A stretch of DNA of 64,000 nucleotides from Roseovarius pelagicus (GCF_025639885.1 NZ_CP106738.1:434001-498000); one strand, 5' to 3'; shown: positions 8,855 to 18,493, counted from the stretch's first letter. Translations and numbers: made by a program. Notes: a model not told the origin generated them from the sequence alone.

Positions 8855-9787
8855 ATGCCCATCAAAATCCCCGCCTCGCTGCCCGCCTACGACGTGCTGA
8901 CGCGCGAGGGTGTTATGGTGATGGACGAGGATTCCGCCGCGCGTCAGGATATACGCCCGTTGCGCATCGGTCTGCTGAACCTGATGCCAAAGAAGATACA
9001 GACCGAAACGCAGTTTGCCCGCCTCATTGGCGCGACGCCTCTACAGATCGAGCTGAGCCTGATCCGTATGTCCGAGCACGAGGCCAGAAACACGGCCGCC
9101 GAGCATATGGAGAGTTTCTATCGTCCCTTCAGTGAAGTCGAAGCCTCGGGAGAGTATTTTGATGGCCTCGTCATTACCGGCGCACCGATCGAACATCTGC
9201 CCTTTGAGGAGGTGACATACTGGGACGAGCTACGCACAGTCTTTGACTGGACCCAGAGCCATGTGCATTCAACATTCGGCGTGTGCTGGGGCGGCATGGC
9301 GATGATCAACCATTTTCATGGTGTGGCCAAGCACATGCTGCCAGCCAAGGCATTCGGCTGTTTCCGGCATCGCAACATGTTTCCTGCGTCGCCGTATCTG
9401 CGGGGGTTTTCAGATGATTGCGTGATTCCGGTCAGCCGCTGGACCGAAATGCGCAAATCCGAGATTGACGCCGCCGCTGGTCTGACCACGCTGCTACACA
9501 GCGAAGAAGTCGGCCCTTGTCTGGTCGAAGATCCGGCACGGCGCGCCCTCTATATTTTCAACCATCTGGAATATGATAGTGACACGCTGAAGCAAGAATA
9601 CGACCGCGACGCTTCGCAGGGTGAACCGATCAATGTGCCCGGCAACTATTATCCAGACGATGATCCCACACGCCCACCGCAGAACCGTTGGCGCAGTCAC
9701 GCACATTTGCTCTATGGTAACTGGATCAACCAGATATACCAGACAACCCCCTTTGAGATGTCGCAGATCGGTCTAGGTTCCGCCTGA
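8855..9787 (+). CDS. metA: Homoserine O-acyltransferase, MetA type (predicted acetyltransferase)
   Basis: Acylates homoserine, the first committed step of methionine biosynthesis, in the cytoplasm. The 310-residue length and motifs fit MetA: nucleophile Cys144 in STFGVCWGG, and the GAP-x-E loop at 109-113. The residue equivalent to E. coli Gly111 is Glu113 here (the two proteins are offset by two, judging by Cys142/Cys144). In the MetA family, Glu at this place goes with acetyl-CoA use and Gly with succinyl-CoA use, so the product is probably O-acetylhomoserine. No SAM-II riboswitch is seen in the 45-base upstream gap. Confidence 0.95.
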   Translation: MPIKIPASLPAYDVLTREGVMVMDEDSAARQDIRPLRIGLLNLMPKKIQTETQFARLIGATPLQIELSLIRMSEHEARNTAAEHMESFYRPFSEVEASGEYFDGLVITGAPIEHLPFEEVTYWDELRTVFDWTQSHVHSTFGVCWGGMAMINHFHGVAKHMLPAKAFGCFRHRNMFPASPYLRGFSDDCVIPVSRWTEMRKSEIDAAAGLTTLLHSEEVGPCLVEDPARRALYIFNHLEYDSDTLKQEYDRDASQGEPINVPGNYYPDDDPTRPPQNRWRSHAHLLYGNWINQIYQTTPFEMSQIGLGSA

Positions 9788-9815
9788 ACACCCCAATGAT
9801 AGGGAGAGGCGGACA

Positions 9816-10790
9816 ATGACGACGAAACTGATACTGATGGCGCTAGCGGCTGTGGCTCTGGCCGCCGGCTGCGGCGGGTTGGCTGGCAAACGCGAGCGTG
9901 ATGCGCGTACCGAATTTCCGCCGATTGGGCAATTTGTCGAGGTAGGTGACACGACGGTGCACGCGTGGGTTCGTGGCTCTGGTCCCGATCTGGTGCTGAT
10001 CCACGGGGCTGGGGGTAATCTGCGTGATTTCACCTTTCGTCTCGCTGACCAACTGACCAATCGTTACCGTGTCATCGCCTTTGATCGCCCCGGTCATGGA
10101 TGGACTGACCGACTGCCGGGTTTTGGTGGCGCAGGTAGCACACGCGGCGAGAGCCCGGCAGAACAGGCAGCATTGCTGCAAAAAGCGGCAAAGCAACTGG
10201 GCGTGCAGCGCCCGATAGTGCTGGGGCATTCCTTTGGCGGTGCCGTGGCTCTGGCATGGGGACTGTCGCAACCGCGTGACACGGCTGCGCTGGTGATTGT
10301 CGGCGGGGTATCGCAGCCCTGGCCGGGCGAGATTGACCGCTATTACAAGGTCACCAGTTCGGCCATTGGGGGCGCCACTGTCGTTCCCCTGATCACCGCA
10401 CTGGCTCCGGATAGCCGTATCGAGGATGCACTCGCAGGGATCTTTGCGCCGCAAAGTCCGCCCGACGGCTATGCTGAATATGTCGGCCCCGGCCTAACGC
10501 TGCGCCGCGCGTCCCTGCGTGCAAATGGTCAGCAAGTGAGCAGTCTAAAGGCCCATGTCACCGAAATGTCAAAACGTTACGCCGACACGCTGACGATGCC
10601 TGTCGAGATCGTGCACGGCACCGCCGATACCACCGTCCCGTTGCAAATTCATGCAGAACCGCTGGCCCGTCAGCTGCGCCGCGGTACGCTGACGCAGTTA
10701 GAGGGCGTCGGGCACATGCCGCAGCACGCGGCCCCCACCGCTGTGATCGCCGCGGTCGACCGCGCCGCGCGGCGCGCCCGATTGCGCTGA
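9816..10790 (+). CDS. Alpha/beta hydrolase lipoprotein
   Basis: A 324-residue alpha/beta-fold hydrolase. The N-terminus has a lipoprotein signal with lipobox LAAGC (Cys19), so the mature protein is probably membrane-anchored in the periplasm. The core shows LIHGAGGN (oxyanion region), the nucleophile elbow GHSFGG with Ser139, the VHGTADTTVP segment supplying the acidic residue, and GHMPQH supplying the catalytic His. Esterase, epoxide hydrolase and haloperoxidase-like activities share this fold, so the reaction is not assigned. It lies 28 bases after metA and 42 bases before ppk2 and may be part of the same transcript. Confidence 0.85.
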   Translation: MTTKLILMALAAVALAAGCGGLAGKRERDARTEFPPIGQFVEVGDTTVHAWVRGSGPDLVLIHGAGGNLRDFTFRLADQLTNRYRVIAFDRPGHGWTDRLPGFGGAGSTRGESPAEQAALLQKAAKQLGVQRPIVLGHSFGGAVALAWGLSQPRDTAALVIVGGVSQPWPGEIDRYYKVTSSAIGGATVVPLITALAPDSRIEDALAGIFAPQSPPDGYAEYVGPGLTLRRASLRANGQQVSSLKAHVTEMSKRYADTLTMPVEIVHGTADTTVPLQIHAEPLARQLRRGTLTQLEGVGHMPQHAAPTAVIAAVDRAARRARLR

Positions 10791-10832
10791 GCCTGTCGGC
10801 AGGCCATAATGCGCAAAAAAGGGAGCAGCTTC

Positions 10833-11702
10833 ATGGACCTACCGTTTGACGGTGCGATCAGCGCCTATTTCAACGCCGAGGCACCAGAAGACGTGCGCAA
10901 CGCCATCCGTCGCGCCGAAAAGGGCGACATTCTGGATGGCGATTATCCACATTCCGACCGGATGCCTCGCAAGGCCTATGAAAAGGATCTTGCCAAGCTT
11001 CAGATCGAACTGGTCAAGCTGCAAGCGTGGAGCAAGGAAAGCGGCGCCCGTATCGCATTGATTTATGAGGGCCGAGATGCCGCCGGAAAAGGCGGCACAA
11101 TCAAACGTTTCCGAGAGAATCTTAATCCTAGAGGCGCGCGCGTTGTTGCGCTGCCAAAGCCGTCGGACACCGAACAGACGCAATGGTATTTCCAGCGCTA
11201 CATCGACCATCTGCCTGCTGCCGGTGAAATCGCGTTTTTCGATCGCAGCTGGTACAACCGCGGTGTCGTGGAAAAGGTCTTTGGTTTTTGCACTGATACG
11301 CAGCGCGAGCATTTCTTTGCACAGGTGACTGATTTTGAGCGGATGCTTGTCGAGGACGGGATTATTCTCGTCAAATTCTGGCTGAATGTGGGGCGGGCCG
11401 AACAGTTGCGCCGCTTCCTAAGCCGAGAGCGCGACCCGCTAAAGCAATGGAAGTTGAGCTGGATCGACGTCGAAGGGCTAAAGCGGTGGGATGCCTATTC
11501 CGCTGCCATCGCCGAGACGCTTGAGCGTAGCCATAGGGATGCTGCCCCCTGGACCATCGTACGGTCGGACGACAAACGCCGCGCACGGCTGGCAGCGATC
11601 CGTACCGTGCTGCACCGAGTGGACTATGCCAACAAGGACGTGCAGGCCATCGGTCCAATCGACACAGACATTTGCGGCGGCCCCGATATCTGGAATGTCT
11701 AA
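10833..11702 (+). CDS. ppk2: Polyphosphate kinase 2
   Basis: Transfers phosphate between polyphosphate and nucleotides in the cytoplasm; members usually favour making GTP or ATP from polyphosphate. The 289-residue protein has Walker [12 protein letters not shown] (79-89), the Walker B-like FFDRSWYNR and the lid-region [15 protein letters not shown], typical of single-domain class I PPK2. The ATG at 10833 is chosen because GGGAG (10821-10825) lies 7 bases before it; an upstream ATG at 10809 has no such site. Its stop overlaps the start of a TetR regulator by 8 bases, so the two are probably translationally coupled. Confidence 0.95.
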   Translation: MDLPFDGAISAYFNAEAPEDVRNAIRRAEKGDILDGDYPHSDRMPRKAYEKDLAKLQIELVKLQAWSKESGARIALIYEGRDAAGKGGTIKRFRENLNPRGARVVALPKPSDTEQTQWYFQRYIDHLPAAGEIAFFDRSWYNRGVVEKVFGFCTDTQREHFFAQVTDFERMLVEDGIILVKFWLNVGRAEQLRRFLSRERDPLKQWKLSWIDVEGLKRWDAYSAAIAETLERSHRDAAPWTIVRSDDKRRARLAAIRTVLHRVDYANKDVQAIGPIDTDICGGPDIWNV

Positions 11703-12312
11703 ACGTGGCTATCACCACGGCAACCTGCGTCAGGCGTTGGTCGAAGCAGCACTGGCGTTGATCGAGGCGAAAGGACCGACCGGCTTTACCCTATCGGAGG
11801 CGGCCAAGCAGGCCGGTGTGACCCCTGCCGCAGTCTATCGCCACTTTGCCGGGCGCGACGATCTGATCGCCGAAGCCGCGCGGCAGGGTTACGAGATTTT
11901 CGCCGAGTTGATGCAATATGCCTATGATGACGGCCAACCTTCGGCCCTCGCAGCGTTCGAGGCAACGGGCCGAGCCTATCTGGCGTTTGCCAGAAAGCAT
12001 CCGGGCCATTACATCGCGATGTTTGAAAGCGGAATTTCGGTCAACCGCACTGTTGATCTGGCGGCTGTCGCACTGCGCGCCCGCAGCGTTCTGGAAAAGG
12101 CAGCACTTGAACTGTCACAGCACATTCCTGCGCACAAACGCCCCCCGCCTGCAATGTTCTCGGCGCATATCTGGGCGCTGAGCCATGGTGTGGTGGAGCT
12201 GTTTGCGCGCGGCTCGCCCGGTACGCAGTCGCCCTACCCGCCCGAAGACCTGCTGGAAAGCGGTATCGGCATTTACCTGCGCGGGCTGGGCCTGTTGCCG
12301 CCCGATCAATAG
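11695..12312 (+). CDS. TetR/AcrR family transcriptional regulator
   Basis: A 205-residue regulator. The N-terminal TetR DNA-binding domain (about 8-55) includes the helix-turn-helix [20 protein letters not shown]. The C-terminal ligand-binding region carries the [12 protein letters not shown] helix characteristic of one TetR_C group. The ATG lies within the last codons of ppk2 (8-base overlap), so it is made from the same message. Autoregulation of ppk2 or control of genes elsewhere is possible; no operator is evident here. The next gene, encoding the 1051-residue membrane protein, is convergent. Confidence 0.9.
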   Translation: MSKRGYHHGNLRQALVEAALALIEAKGPTGFTLSEAAKQAGVTPAAVYRHFAGRDDLIAEAARQGYEIFAELMQYAYDDGQPSALAAFEATGRAYLAFARKHPGHYIAMFESGISVNRTVDLAAVALRARSVLEKAALELSQHIPAHKRPPPAMFSAHIWALSHGVVELFARGSPGTQSPYPPEDLLESGIGIYLRGLGLLPPDQ

Positions 12313-12351
12313 CCGCCGCGACGCTATCACAATCGACATGTGCCCTGCGCT

Positions 12352-15300
12352 TTATTCTCCGGTGGAGCGGCGCAAAGTCTTGGAGAATGTCAGCACCAGC
12401 ATGGAACTGACAATCCAGCCCAGCAGTTTGTAAATCGATCCGGCCAACTGCCAGAACCTAGGTGTATCGAGAAAAGAACGCGACCATGTGGGCACTTCTG
12501 GTGCCTGCGTCATATCGGCCCTCACCCGGCACAGGCGCTCTTGGCCCAGCTCGATCAGCGGCACGAATTTGTCCAGCGCAAAGAGGATCGGCAGGATTTC
12601 ATTGCGACAGGGTTCATTTGGGATCGCCGGTCGGCCGCCTTGTATGAACGCGGAATCCGGGCTGGTGTTCAAGACGAGGACATCGCGACTGAGCGCCATA
12701 TGTGTACCCATGACACCAAGCGCGACCATCAGAATGAATGTCGATAACGACCGGTAAATGGAAAACCCATAGCCAAATGCGACGCCGAACATCCAGATAA
12801 AGGGACGAAGGAGGATGTTGGTCTGTGTCCCGTTCTGCCATCTGGCCTTGAGCCGCGAAATCCGGCGGAACCCTTCCTCATCGCCCTGATGTCGCATGAC
12901 CTGCGCCAATTGCTCCATCGGCTGGGGATTGAACTCCATCCGGGTGGGTCGGTAATCATAGAACTGTAGCTTCAGCCATCTCTTGCGTTTTTTCCATGGG
13001 CGCGCGCCGTCTCTCAGAGGCTCCATATGCCTCACGGAGCGCGCCAAGATCACGAGTGCGCACAAGAATATCGACCATTGTACCATCCATCCGTAATCTC
13101 GTGTCATCGCCGCATCGAGGGCTCCTTCGATGAACATCAGCGCTGCATAGCCAATCAGACCAAAGACAACGGCCCAAATCAGCCAAAATAGCCCCGGTGA
13201 TTTTCGGCGCGTTTCCCGCTGCATATGCCGCGCTTTCTTGCGTCCGACCACTTTGGGTCTGGGGTCAGGCATTTCCAGCGCATCATAGGTAAACCCCGAC
13301 AGATCGAGACGGACCGTCTTGGGCCATTTGTTCCCGTGATTGTCGGTGAGTTTGCCCACGTGACTGTTGCGCAGCCCGATGGTGGGACGCAGGCGAAACG
13401 TGTCCTCTGTCACGCCACGCTCCTTGACGAACGCCCGCTTGGCGCGCCGGGGCATTTTCTCGAAACGATGCTCGGTTGCCAACAACGGCGCTCTGGGCCA
13501 GTCATCGCTGAATGTCGCCACGGCCTCTTCAGTGAAATAAAGCGGCTGTGCTGGCCAGGTCATCGTCGGCAAATCCGAATGGAGTTCTTCTTCGTCCAGC
13601 ATTTCGACCACGTGGTTGCGCCTGTGAACCACGAATTTGGACCGGAACAACGACTCGCCATACCAGATGGACGCGTGCGCCCCAAAGAGACAGTTGCCTC
13701 GTTTTGCCTCTTTCAGTTCTTCTGCGGTCATTAGCGTTAATGGTTCGATCGCCTCGCGACCGAAATCGGGGAGCTGCTGATAGGTCCAGTCATCGGGTTC
13801 CACGATGCGGAAATGGCCCGCGTCGGCCATCAGAGTGCCGCAGAAGACGCGCAGATAGTCCTTCTTCTGTTCGTCGGTTTCCAGCAGCAGATCACCGCGC
13901 CTGAACGCCGGGAAGAACGCCTTGCCTGCGCCTTCGAGTAGCTGAAAATGTCGACCCACGCGGATGGCTTCGCCAAAATGCTTCCGTCCGCGAAACGACA
14001 CCTGAAACTCCCACAACTCCGCATCCTTGGCAAAGCTGAGCGGGGTCACACGGCACGCCACCGGCTTGCGCGTGGACAGGGTTTTGCGCATCGCGCCCCA
14101 GCTATCCTCGGAATCCACCGTCAGAGTGCCCAGATCCAGCCCGACCGATGCCCGCGAAGCGTTGAGCATCAGCGCATTCACGGCTTTGGGCGGGCTCATT
14201 AACGTCAGCCCATTGCTGAACCCGAGATTGATCGAAGTTTCGACCTTGCATTCCGACAGTGTCACCGACCCGCGCCATTCACCGCTGAGGAACAGGCTGC
14301 CGCCGACATTGCACCCGCTGAAGTTGGCGAGAAGCACTTCATCATGTTCAGGTGTGGCTTCGGCCTCGTTCGGGCGCGCTATGCGGCGGGGGCGCACCAG
14401 AATTGTTTGCAGATTGATCGTGCCCGCAACGATGCAGTTTATTGCTTGAATTTGGCCGCGTATGTCTGTTTGAAGCCCGTTGGAGCTCGCCTGCAGGCTG
14501 CGAATCCGTGAATTGCTGAGTTCGAGCGCGACCAGATGGTTGCGTTCTTCCGCGATCAACGCGGCGCCCGCAATATCAAGCGCACCGTCAATCTCGCTGT
14601 TCAGAAAATCAACCAGCCCCTTGGCCTCAAAACGCACAGCAGATTTGTCTTGGGGCTTTACGTCCCGCAATCCGACAAACCCGCTGATCCGCGCCTGTTG
14701 CGCATTCAATGCGGACCCTTCTCCGGCAATGAGCTTGCTGCTGGCGAGAAAAAGATTGGCGCCGATCCGGGACGCTGCAACAGAAACGCCACCCAATACG
14801 GCGCTACCTTCATAGATATTTACACTCTTCGCAATGCATGCGTTGCCAAGTGACACCGCATATTCGAGGATCGTATTGGTCGTATCGATATGCGCGCGCG
14901 GTGGTGGACCACACAGCAGCGATCTCTTGATCACGAAGGACTGATCAAGGTCCGCATTGTGAAAGTTCAGTCGGCACATCCCCTGTGCCGCCACGCCCTC
15001 GATCACCGATGCATTTTCGGGCGCGTTCTCATCACCGTGATCAGGATCGAATGCGCCGGTCATTGGGCCGCGATCTTTGCCATACCAAGTATCACGCGCC
15101 ACGATACCTGTGCGATTGTCGTCCGGCTCTGACGAGAAAACCTGTTCAAATTCAACCTGACCGAACACTTTGCAGGCCTCGGCAGTCACGACCCTGAGGC
15201 CACATTTCTGAAACCGCAGCCCCAGCAGGGTCGATCCGGTCAGATCGATCTCGTCAGCAAAATGACAATCAATGAAATAGAGGCCGATCAACCCCTCTTG

Positions 15301-15507
15301 ACGACCGCGAAAGAGGTTGGCCAGATCGACGCGCCCATGAATATACGCATGACTGAGGGTAAATGTCCGCTCTTCCAGCGGGGCGACCTTGTGCCGTTCA
15401 TGTGCATTGAAAATTGCTTTGACCAGCAGATCGGCGCTGATCTCAGGACGATCTTCGGAACTGGGAAATACCGTCGTCGACCTGGTCAATATCGTCTTCG
15501 TATCCAA
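12352..15507 (-). CDS. Large beta-helix-like repeat protein with C-terminal membrane domain, function unknown
   Basis: A 1051-residue protein without an N-terminal signal. Residues about 55-470 consist of irregular repeats of the type N..I.G.L.L....I.G, the pattern of a right-handed beta-helix or degenerate pentapeptide-like solenoid. A middle region (about 480-750) has no recognisable motif. The C-terminal quarter has membrane segments near 773-793, 806-823, 903-934 (perhaps two) and 1019-1041. Between them lies a conserved-looking soluble motif NPQPMEQLAQVMRHQGDEEG (860-879), and later FALDKFVPLIELGQE. This combination resembles proteins loosely called membrane-associated oxidoreductases, but I see no redox cofactor site. 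It is a single-gene unit between the rpsI terminator and a convergent tetR. Confidence 0.72.
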   Translation of the reverse strand: MDTKTILTRSTTVFPSSEDRPEISADLLVKAIFNAHERHKVAPLEERTFTLSHAYIHGRVDLANLFRGRQEGLIGLYFIDCHFADEIDLTGSTLLGLRFQKCGLRVVTAEACKVFGQVEFEQVFSSEPDDNRTGIVARDTWYGKDRGPMTGAFDPDHGDENAPENASVIEGVAAQGMCRLNFHNADLDQSFVIKRSLLCGPPPRAHIDTTNTILEYAVSLGNACIAKSVNIYEGSAVLGGVSVAASRIGANLFLASSKLIAGEGSALNAQQARISGFVGLRDVKPQDKSAVRFEAKGLVDFLNSEIDGALDIAGAALIAEERNHLVALELSNSRIRSLQASSNGLQTDIRGQIQAINCIVAGTINLQTILVRPRRIARPNEAEATPEHDEVLLANFSGCNVGGSLFLSGEWRGSVTLSECKVETSINLGFSNGLTLMSPPKAVNALMLNASRASVGLDLGTLTVDSEDSWGAMRKTLSTRKPVACRVTPLSFAKDAELWEFQVSFRGRKHFGEAIRVGRHFQLLEGAGKAFFPAFRRGDLLLETDEQKKDYLRVFCGTLMADAGHFRIVEPDDWTYQQLPDFGREAIEPLTLMTAEELKEAKRGNCLFGAHASIWYGESLFRSKFVVHRRNHVVEMLDEEELHSDLPTMTWPAQPLYFTEEAVATFSDDWPRAPLLATEHRFEKMPRRAKRAFVKERGVTEDTFRLRPTIGLRNSHVGKLTDNHGNKWPKTVRLDLSGFTYDALEMPDPRPKVVGRKKARHMQRETRRKSPGLFWLIWAVVFGLIGYAALMFIEGALDAAMTRDYGWMVQWSIFLCALVILARSVRHMEPLRDGARPWKKRKRWLKLQFYDYRPTRMEFNPQPMEQLAQVMRHQGDEEGFRRISRLKARWQNGTQTNILLRPFIWMFGVAFGYGFSIYRSLSTFILMVALGVMGTHMALSRDVLVLNTSPDSAFIQGGRPAIPNEPCRNEILPILFALDKFVPLIELGQERLCRVRADMTQAPEVPTWSRSFLDTPRFWQLAGSIYKLLGWIVSSMLVLTFSKTLRRSTGE

Positions 15508-15584
15508 TTGGCATCTCCGATAGGTGTGCCACGTTACGCAACCATACGCAGTTAGAGCAACCAGTCATTCGGCCTCGAAAACGA

Positions 15585-15614
15585 GAAAAGGGCCACCCGA
15601 AGGCAGCCCTTTTC
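15585..15614 (-). terminator. Intrinsic terminator after rpsI
   Basis: GAAAAGGGC (15585-15593) pairs with GCCCTTTTC (15606-15614). Read on the minus strand it follows the rpsI stop at 15633 by about 20 bases and ends in CCCTTTTC. The symmetric A/T flanks could also stop transcription from the other side. Confidence 0.8.
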
Positions 15615-15632
15615 CAAAAATATGCAGGCGTC

Positions 15633-16124
15633 TTAACGCTTGGAGAACTGGAAGCTCTTCCGGGCTTTGGCCTTGCCGTATTTCTTACGCTCAACCACGC
15701 GGCTGTCGCGGGTCAGGAAGCCCGCAGCCTTGAGCGCGGCGCGCAGGCTGGGATCATAGAGCTGCAGAGCCTTCGAGACGCCGTGCTTGACCGCGCCGGC
15801 CTGACCAGAAAGGCCACCACCAGTGACAGTCGCCATCACGTCAAACTGATCCTCAGTGCCCGACACGGTGAAGGGCTGGCGCAGGATCATTTGCAGAACG
15901 GGACGCGCGAAATAGACGCTCATCTCTTTGCCGTTCACGGTAACCTTGCCGGAGCCCGGCTTGATCCACACGCGGGCGATAGCGTCTTTACGCTTGCCCG
16001 TGGCGTAAGAGCGGCCCAGATCATCACGGACGGGTTCGCGGGTGATTGCCTCTTCGGCGGGTGCGGCGGTCACGCCTTCGGCAACCGCTTCGAGCCCTTC
16101 GAGGGATTTGATTTCTTCAGCCAT
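15633..16124 (-). CDS. rpsI: 30S ribosomal protein S9
   Basis: Component of the 30S head near the P-site tRNA. The 163-residue form has the alphaproteobacterial N-terminal extension of about 35 acidic residues before the conserved core, which starts at [14 protein letters not shown]. The universal C-terminal basic tail ends in SFQFSKR, whose last Arg contacts P-site tRNA. The start codon overlaps the rplM stop by one base (TGATG), giving the standard rplM-rpsI operon. Confidence 0.98.
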   Translation of the reverse strand: MAEEIKSLEGLEAVAEGVTAAPAEEAITREPVRDDLGRSYATGKRKDAIARVWIKPGSGKVTVNGKEMSVYFARPVLQMILRQPFTVSGTEDQFDVMATVTGGGLSGQAGAVKHGVSKALQLYDPSLRAALKAAGFLTRDSRVVERKKYGKAKARKSFQFSKR

Positions 16125-16588
16125 CAGTATGCCACCCGAGTATTCTTGGAGTTCATGTTCTTCACATCCAGCACTTCGGGGCTTTGCGCCTCGTGGGGAT
16201 GTTCGGTGCCCGCATAGACGCGCAGATTGGTCATCTGTGTGCGGCTCAGACGGTTGCCCGGCAGCATGCGCTTGACAGCTTGCATAACCACACGTTCGGG
16301 GTACTTGCCCTCAAGGATCTGACCGGTGGTGCGGGATTTGATCCCACCCGGATGGCCGGTATGCCAGTAGTTGGGCTTTTCACGCTTCTTGCCGGTCAAC
16401 TGAACCTTGTCCGCATTGATGACGATGACGTTGTCGCCCATGTCCATGTGGGGGGTAAAGCTGGCCTTATGCTTGCCGCGCAGGCGGGTGGCGATAATCG
16501 AGGCGAGACGGCCCAGAACAACGCCCTCGGCGTCGATCAGGATCCATTTCTTGTCGATATCTGCCGGAGTTGCAGAGAATGTCTTCAT
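16124..16588 (-). CDS. rplM: 50S ribosomal protein L13
   Basis: Early-assembling 23S rRNA-binding protein of the large subunit. At 154 residues it has the expected length, with [16 protein letters not shown] near the N-terminus and the conserved [18 protein letters not shown]. The ATG at 16588 is chosen over upstream in-frame codons because family members begin with MKTFSA. It is the first gene of the rplM-rpsI operon, with a 160-base AT-rich upstream region (16589-16748) before the MocR gene. Confidence 0.98.
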   Translation of the reverse strand: MKTFSATPADIDKKWILIDAEGVVLGRLASIIATRLRGKHKASFTPHMDMGDNVIVINADKVQLTGKKREKPNYWHTGHPGGIKSRTTGQILEGKYPERVVMQAVKRMLPGNRLSRTQMTNLRVYAGTEHPHEAQSPEVLDVKNMNSKNTRVAY

Positions 16589-16748
16589 TGTGTGTCGAAA
16601 CCTTATCTGGTGTCCGTTTGGGACGCGTCGGAACGCACCCGTATGTGATGGGCGGTGTATATAGGGACTGCGCGCCACGTCAAGCGAGGTTTTACTTAAT
16701 AAACAAAGCAAAAACAGCAAGTTAGTATTTAGGTATTATAATACCCCA

Positions 16749-18164
16749 CTAAAAATCAACATTCACGGGCGGTCGCGACAGCAGCGCCGAAATACGACGC
16801 AGGCCGTCCTCGAGTGCGGATTGTTCGGCAATGGCGTTCAGGGTCAGGCGTACTGCATGTGGTGCTGCCCCGTCTGGCGGTGCAAATTCATCTGCGGGCT
16901 TGATTCGCAGTCCTTCTGCCTCGCAGGCCATGGCAAATGTCGAGCCACGCCACCCCTGCGGCAGCCGCAGCCACACAAAGGAAACATCGGTGCGCCACTT
17001 GATGTCCCATTGGCCCAGTATATTGACGGCAATCTGTACCCGGTGCGCCACTTCGCGCTCCACAAGATCGCGAATCCGCTCCGCCTCGCCAGAGCGGATC
17101 AACTCAGCGCAGAGATCCAGAACCGGCTGCGGCAAGCCGTAGAAGGTGGATTGCGCCACTTGGCGTGCCGTCGATGCCTGCTCTGCCGGGCAGGCTGCGA
17201 ACCCGAAACGCAACGCGGCAGAGACCGATTTCGTCAGGGAGGAAACCAACCAGCCGCGTTCCGGGCAGATGGCGCGGAATGTGGGCATGTCGGGGCGGTT
17301 TATCACATGGCAATCATCCTCGATGATCTGCAACTGATACCGTCGGGCAATGTCACCGATGCGCTGACGACGTTCCAGACTCATGCGGGCGGTGGTTGGG
17401 CTGTGCGCGTGAGGCGACAATAGCAAGACCTGCCCCCCGTGGCGGCGCAATGCCTCTTCCAGACGGTCGGGACGCAGGCCCTCTTGATCGATCTCGACCC
17501 CGATCAACTGTGCACGCAGCAACCGCGCGGCATGGCGCACACCGGGATAGGCCAAGCCTTCGGTCAGGACTACGGGACTCGCACCGTGCAAACAGGCCTG
17601 AAGTGCCATCATCACCGTGTTTTGCGCCCCAAGCCCCAGCACGATGTCATCTGCTACCAATCGCCCGGCGCGCTCCGGCCCGATCCAGCGAACCACCTGT
17701 TGACGTGCAGCCAGATCGGTCTGTGACGTCGGATAATCAAGATAGGGCGCGTCCTGCATTTGGCCCAATTGGCGCAGCACGGTGCGGATTGCCGCGCTCT
17801 GCCCCACTTCGGGCACACGGGCGGCGCGAAAATCCAGCAAATCCGTTTGCGCAAGCCCGATCAGCGGTTCCGGCGGCGGCGGGGCCAACTGCGGTGCGCC
17901 GGTGACAAAGGTGCCGCGTCCGACAGCAGCCTCTACCAGCCCTTCGTCAGTCGCCAGCTTGTAGGCGCGCGCGACTGTGCCCGGCGTGATACCAAACTCC
18001 CAAGCGAGCTCTCGCACGGGTGGCATCTTGGTGCCGGGCTTTAGGCGGCCAGATCGAATAGCTTCGCGGATGGATTGTATCAACACAATGTACTTTGGAT
18101 CTGACTTCCCGGCAAAATCAGGCAGGCCAATTGTATCAATAACAATGTTTCCCTCGCCAATCAT
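16749..18164 (-). CDS. MocR-type GntR/aminotransferase-like transcriptional regulator
   Basis: A 471-residue fusion of a GntR winged helix (about 17-90; PVRELAWEFGITPGTVARAY is the recognition region) and a fold-type I aminotransferase domain. The PLP-binding lysine is Lys312 in SSLTKSVSAALRFGF. The usual EDDYDSE segment reads EDDCHVIN, so the Tyr that normally helps hold PLP appears replaced by Cys. MocR proteins sense PLP or amino-linked ligands and often control a neighbouring gene. Two copies of an ATTGTA-type inverted repeat lie inside its first 30 codons and a third in the gap to the divergent DUF1127 gene, which suggests control of both. The ATG at 18164 is chosen over the upstream one at 18197. 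Confidence 0.9.
   Translation of the reverse strand: MIGEGNIVIDTIGLPDFAGKSDPKYIVLIQSIREAIRSGRLKPGTKMPPVRELAWEFGITPGTVARAYKLATDEGLVEAAVGRGTFVTGAPQLAPPPPEPLIGLAQTDLLDFRAARVPEVGQSAAIRTVLRQLGQMQDAPYLDYPTSQTDLAARQQVVRWIGPERAGRLVADDIVLGLGAQNTVMMALQACLHGASPVVLTEGLAYPGVRHAARLLRAQLIGVEIDQEGLRPDRLEEALRRHGGQVLLLSPHAHSPTTARMSLERRQRIGDIARRYQLQIIEDDCHVINRPDMPTFRAICPERGWLVSSLTKSVSAALRFGFAACPAEQASTARQVAQSTFYGLPQPVLDLCAELIRSGEAERIRDLVEREVAHRVQIAVNILGQWDIKWRTDVSFVWLRLPQGWRGSTFAMACEAEGLRIKPADEFAPPDGAAPHAVRLTLNAIAEQSALEDGLRRISALLSRPPVNVDF
18074..18089. promoter_or_regulatory. Putative MocR operator copy 1 (inside the MocR coding region)
   Basis: ATTGTATCAACACAAT is an inverted repeat with ATTGTA/CACAAT arms around TCAA, with one arm mismatch. 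It matches the copy at 18202 in 14 of 16 bases. It lies within the 5' coding region of the MocR gene. Confidence 0.5.
18130..18146. promoter_or_regulatory. Putative MocR operator copy 2
   Basis: ATTGTATCAATAACAAT is a one-base-longer, less perfect version of the same inverted repeat (ATTG and CAAT ends conserved). It lies 18 bases inside the MocR start codon. Confidence 0.45.
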
Positions 18165-18201
18165 CGCAAATCCCCATAATTTACACCTACGTAGCACGCA
18201 A

Positions 18202-18217
18202 ATTGTACCAATACAAT
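18202..18217. promoter_or_regulatory. Putative MocR operator copy 3 (upstream of DUF1127)
   Basis: ATTGTACCAATACAAT is a perfect inverted repeat (ATTGTA-CCAA-TACAAT). It ends 15 bases before the DUF1127 start codon and immediately before its ribosome-binding site, within the 68-base divergent gap. Confidence 0.6.
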
Positions 18218-18232
18218 GCAGGAGAAAAGACC

Positions 18233-18466
18233 ATGTTGACCCTCACCCAAACCGACAGGATGGCCCTGACGCAGCTGAATGCGCGCACTGCACTTCCCTT
18301 GGCGGCAGTGGCAGCGGTTCGCGTGGCATATCTGATTACCCTGTGGTCATTCCGCTCCCGCACACGAAAGACCCTGAATGCCCTGCCTTACAGTGCGCTC
18401 GAAGACATCGGACTGACGCCGCGTCAGGCCGCATCGGAAAGTCGCAAATGGTTCTGGAGGTCGTAA
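18233..18466 (+). CDS. DUF1127 domain-containing small protein
   Basis: A 77-residue protein. The C-terminal half (LNALPYSALEDIGLTPRQAASESRKWFWRS) is a clear DUF1127 signature, a short Arg-rich family that in some alphaproteobacteria affects phosphate, carbon or RNA turnover phenotypes. The N-terminal half has a hydrophobic stretch (ALPLAAVAAVRVAYLITLW) that could associate with membrane. AGGAG at 18220-18224 sets the ATG at 18233. It is divergent from the MocR gene, with a putative operator overlapping its leader, and ends in a strong terminator, so it is a single-gene unit probably under MocR control. Confidence 0.88.
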   Translation: MLTLTQTDRMALTQLNARTALPLAAVAAVRVAYLITLWSFRSRTRKTLNALPYSALEDIGLTPRQAASESRKWFWRS

Positions 18467-18493
18467 CGTCCCCGGTACGAGACCTCTTCTACT

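Noticed and set aside
16589..16720. N-terminal extension of the L13 frame
   Set aside because: It lies in the AT-rich upstream region and family members start at MKTFSA.
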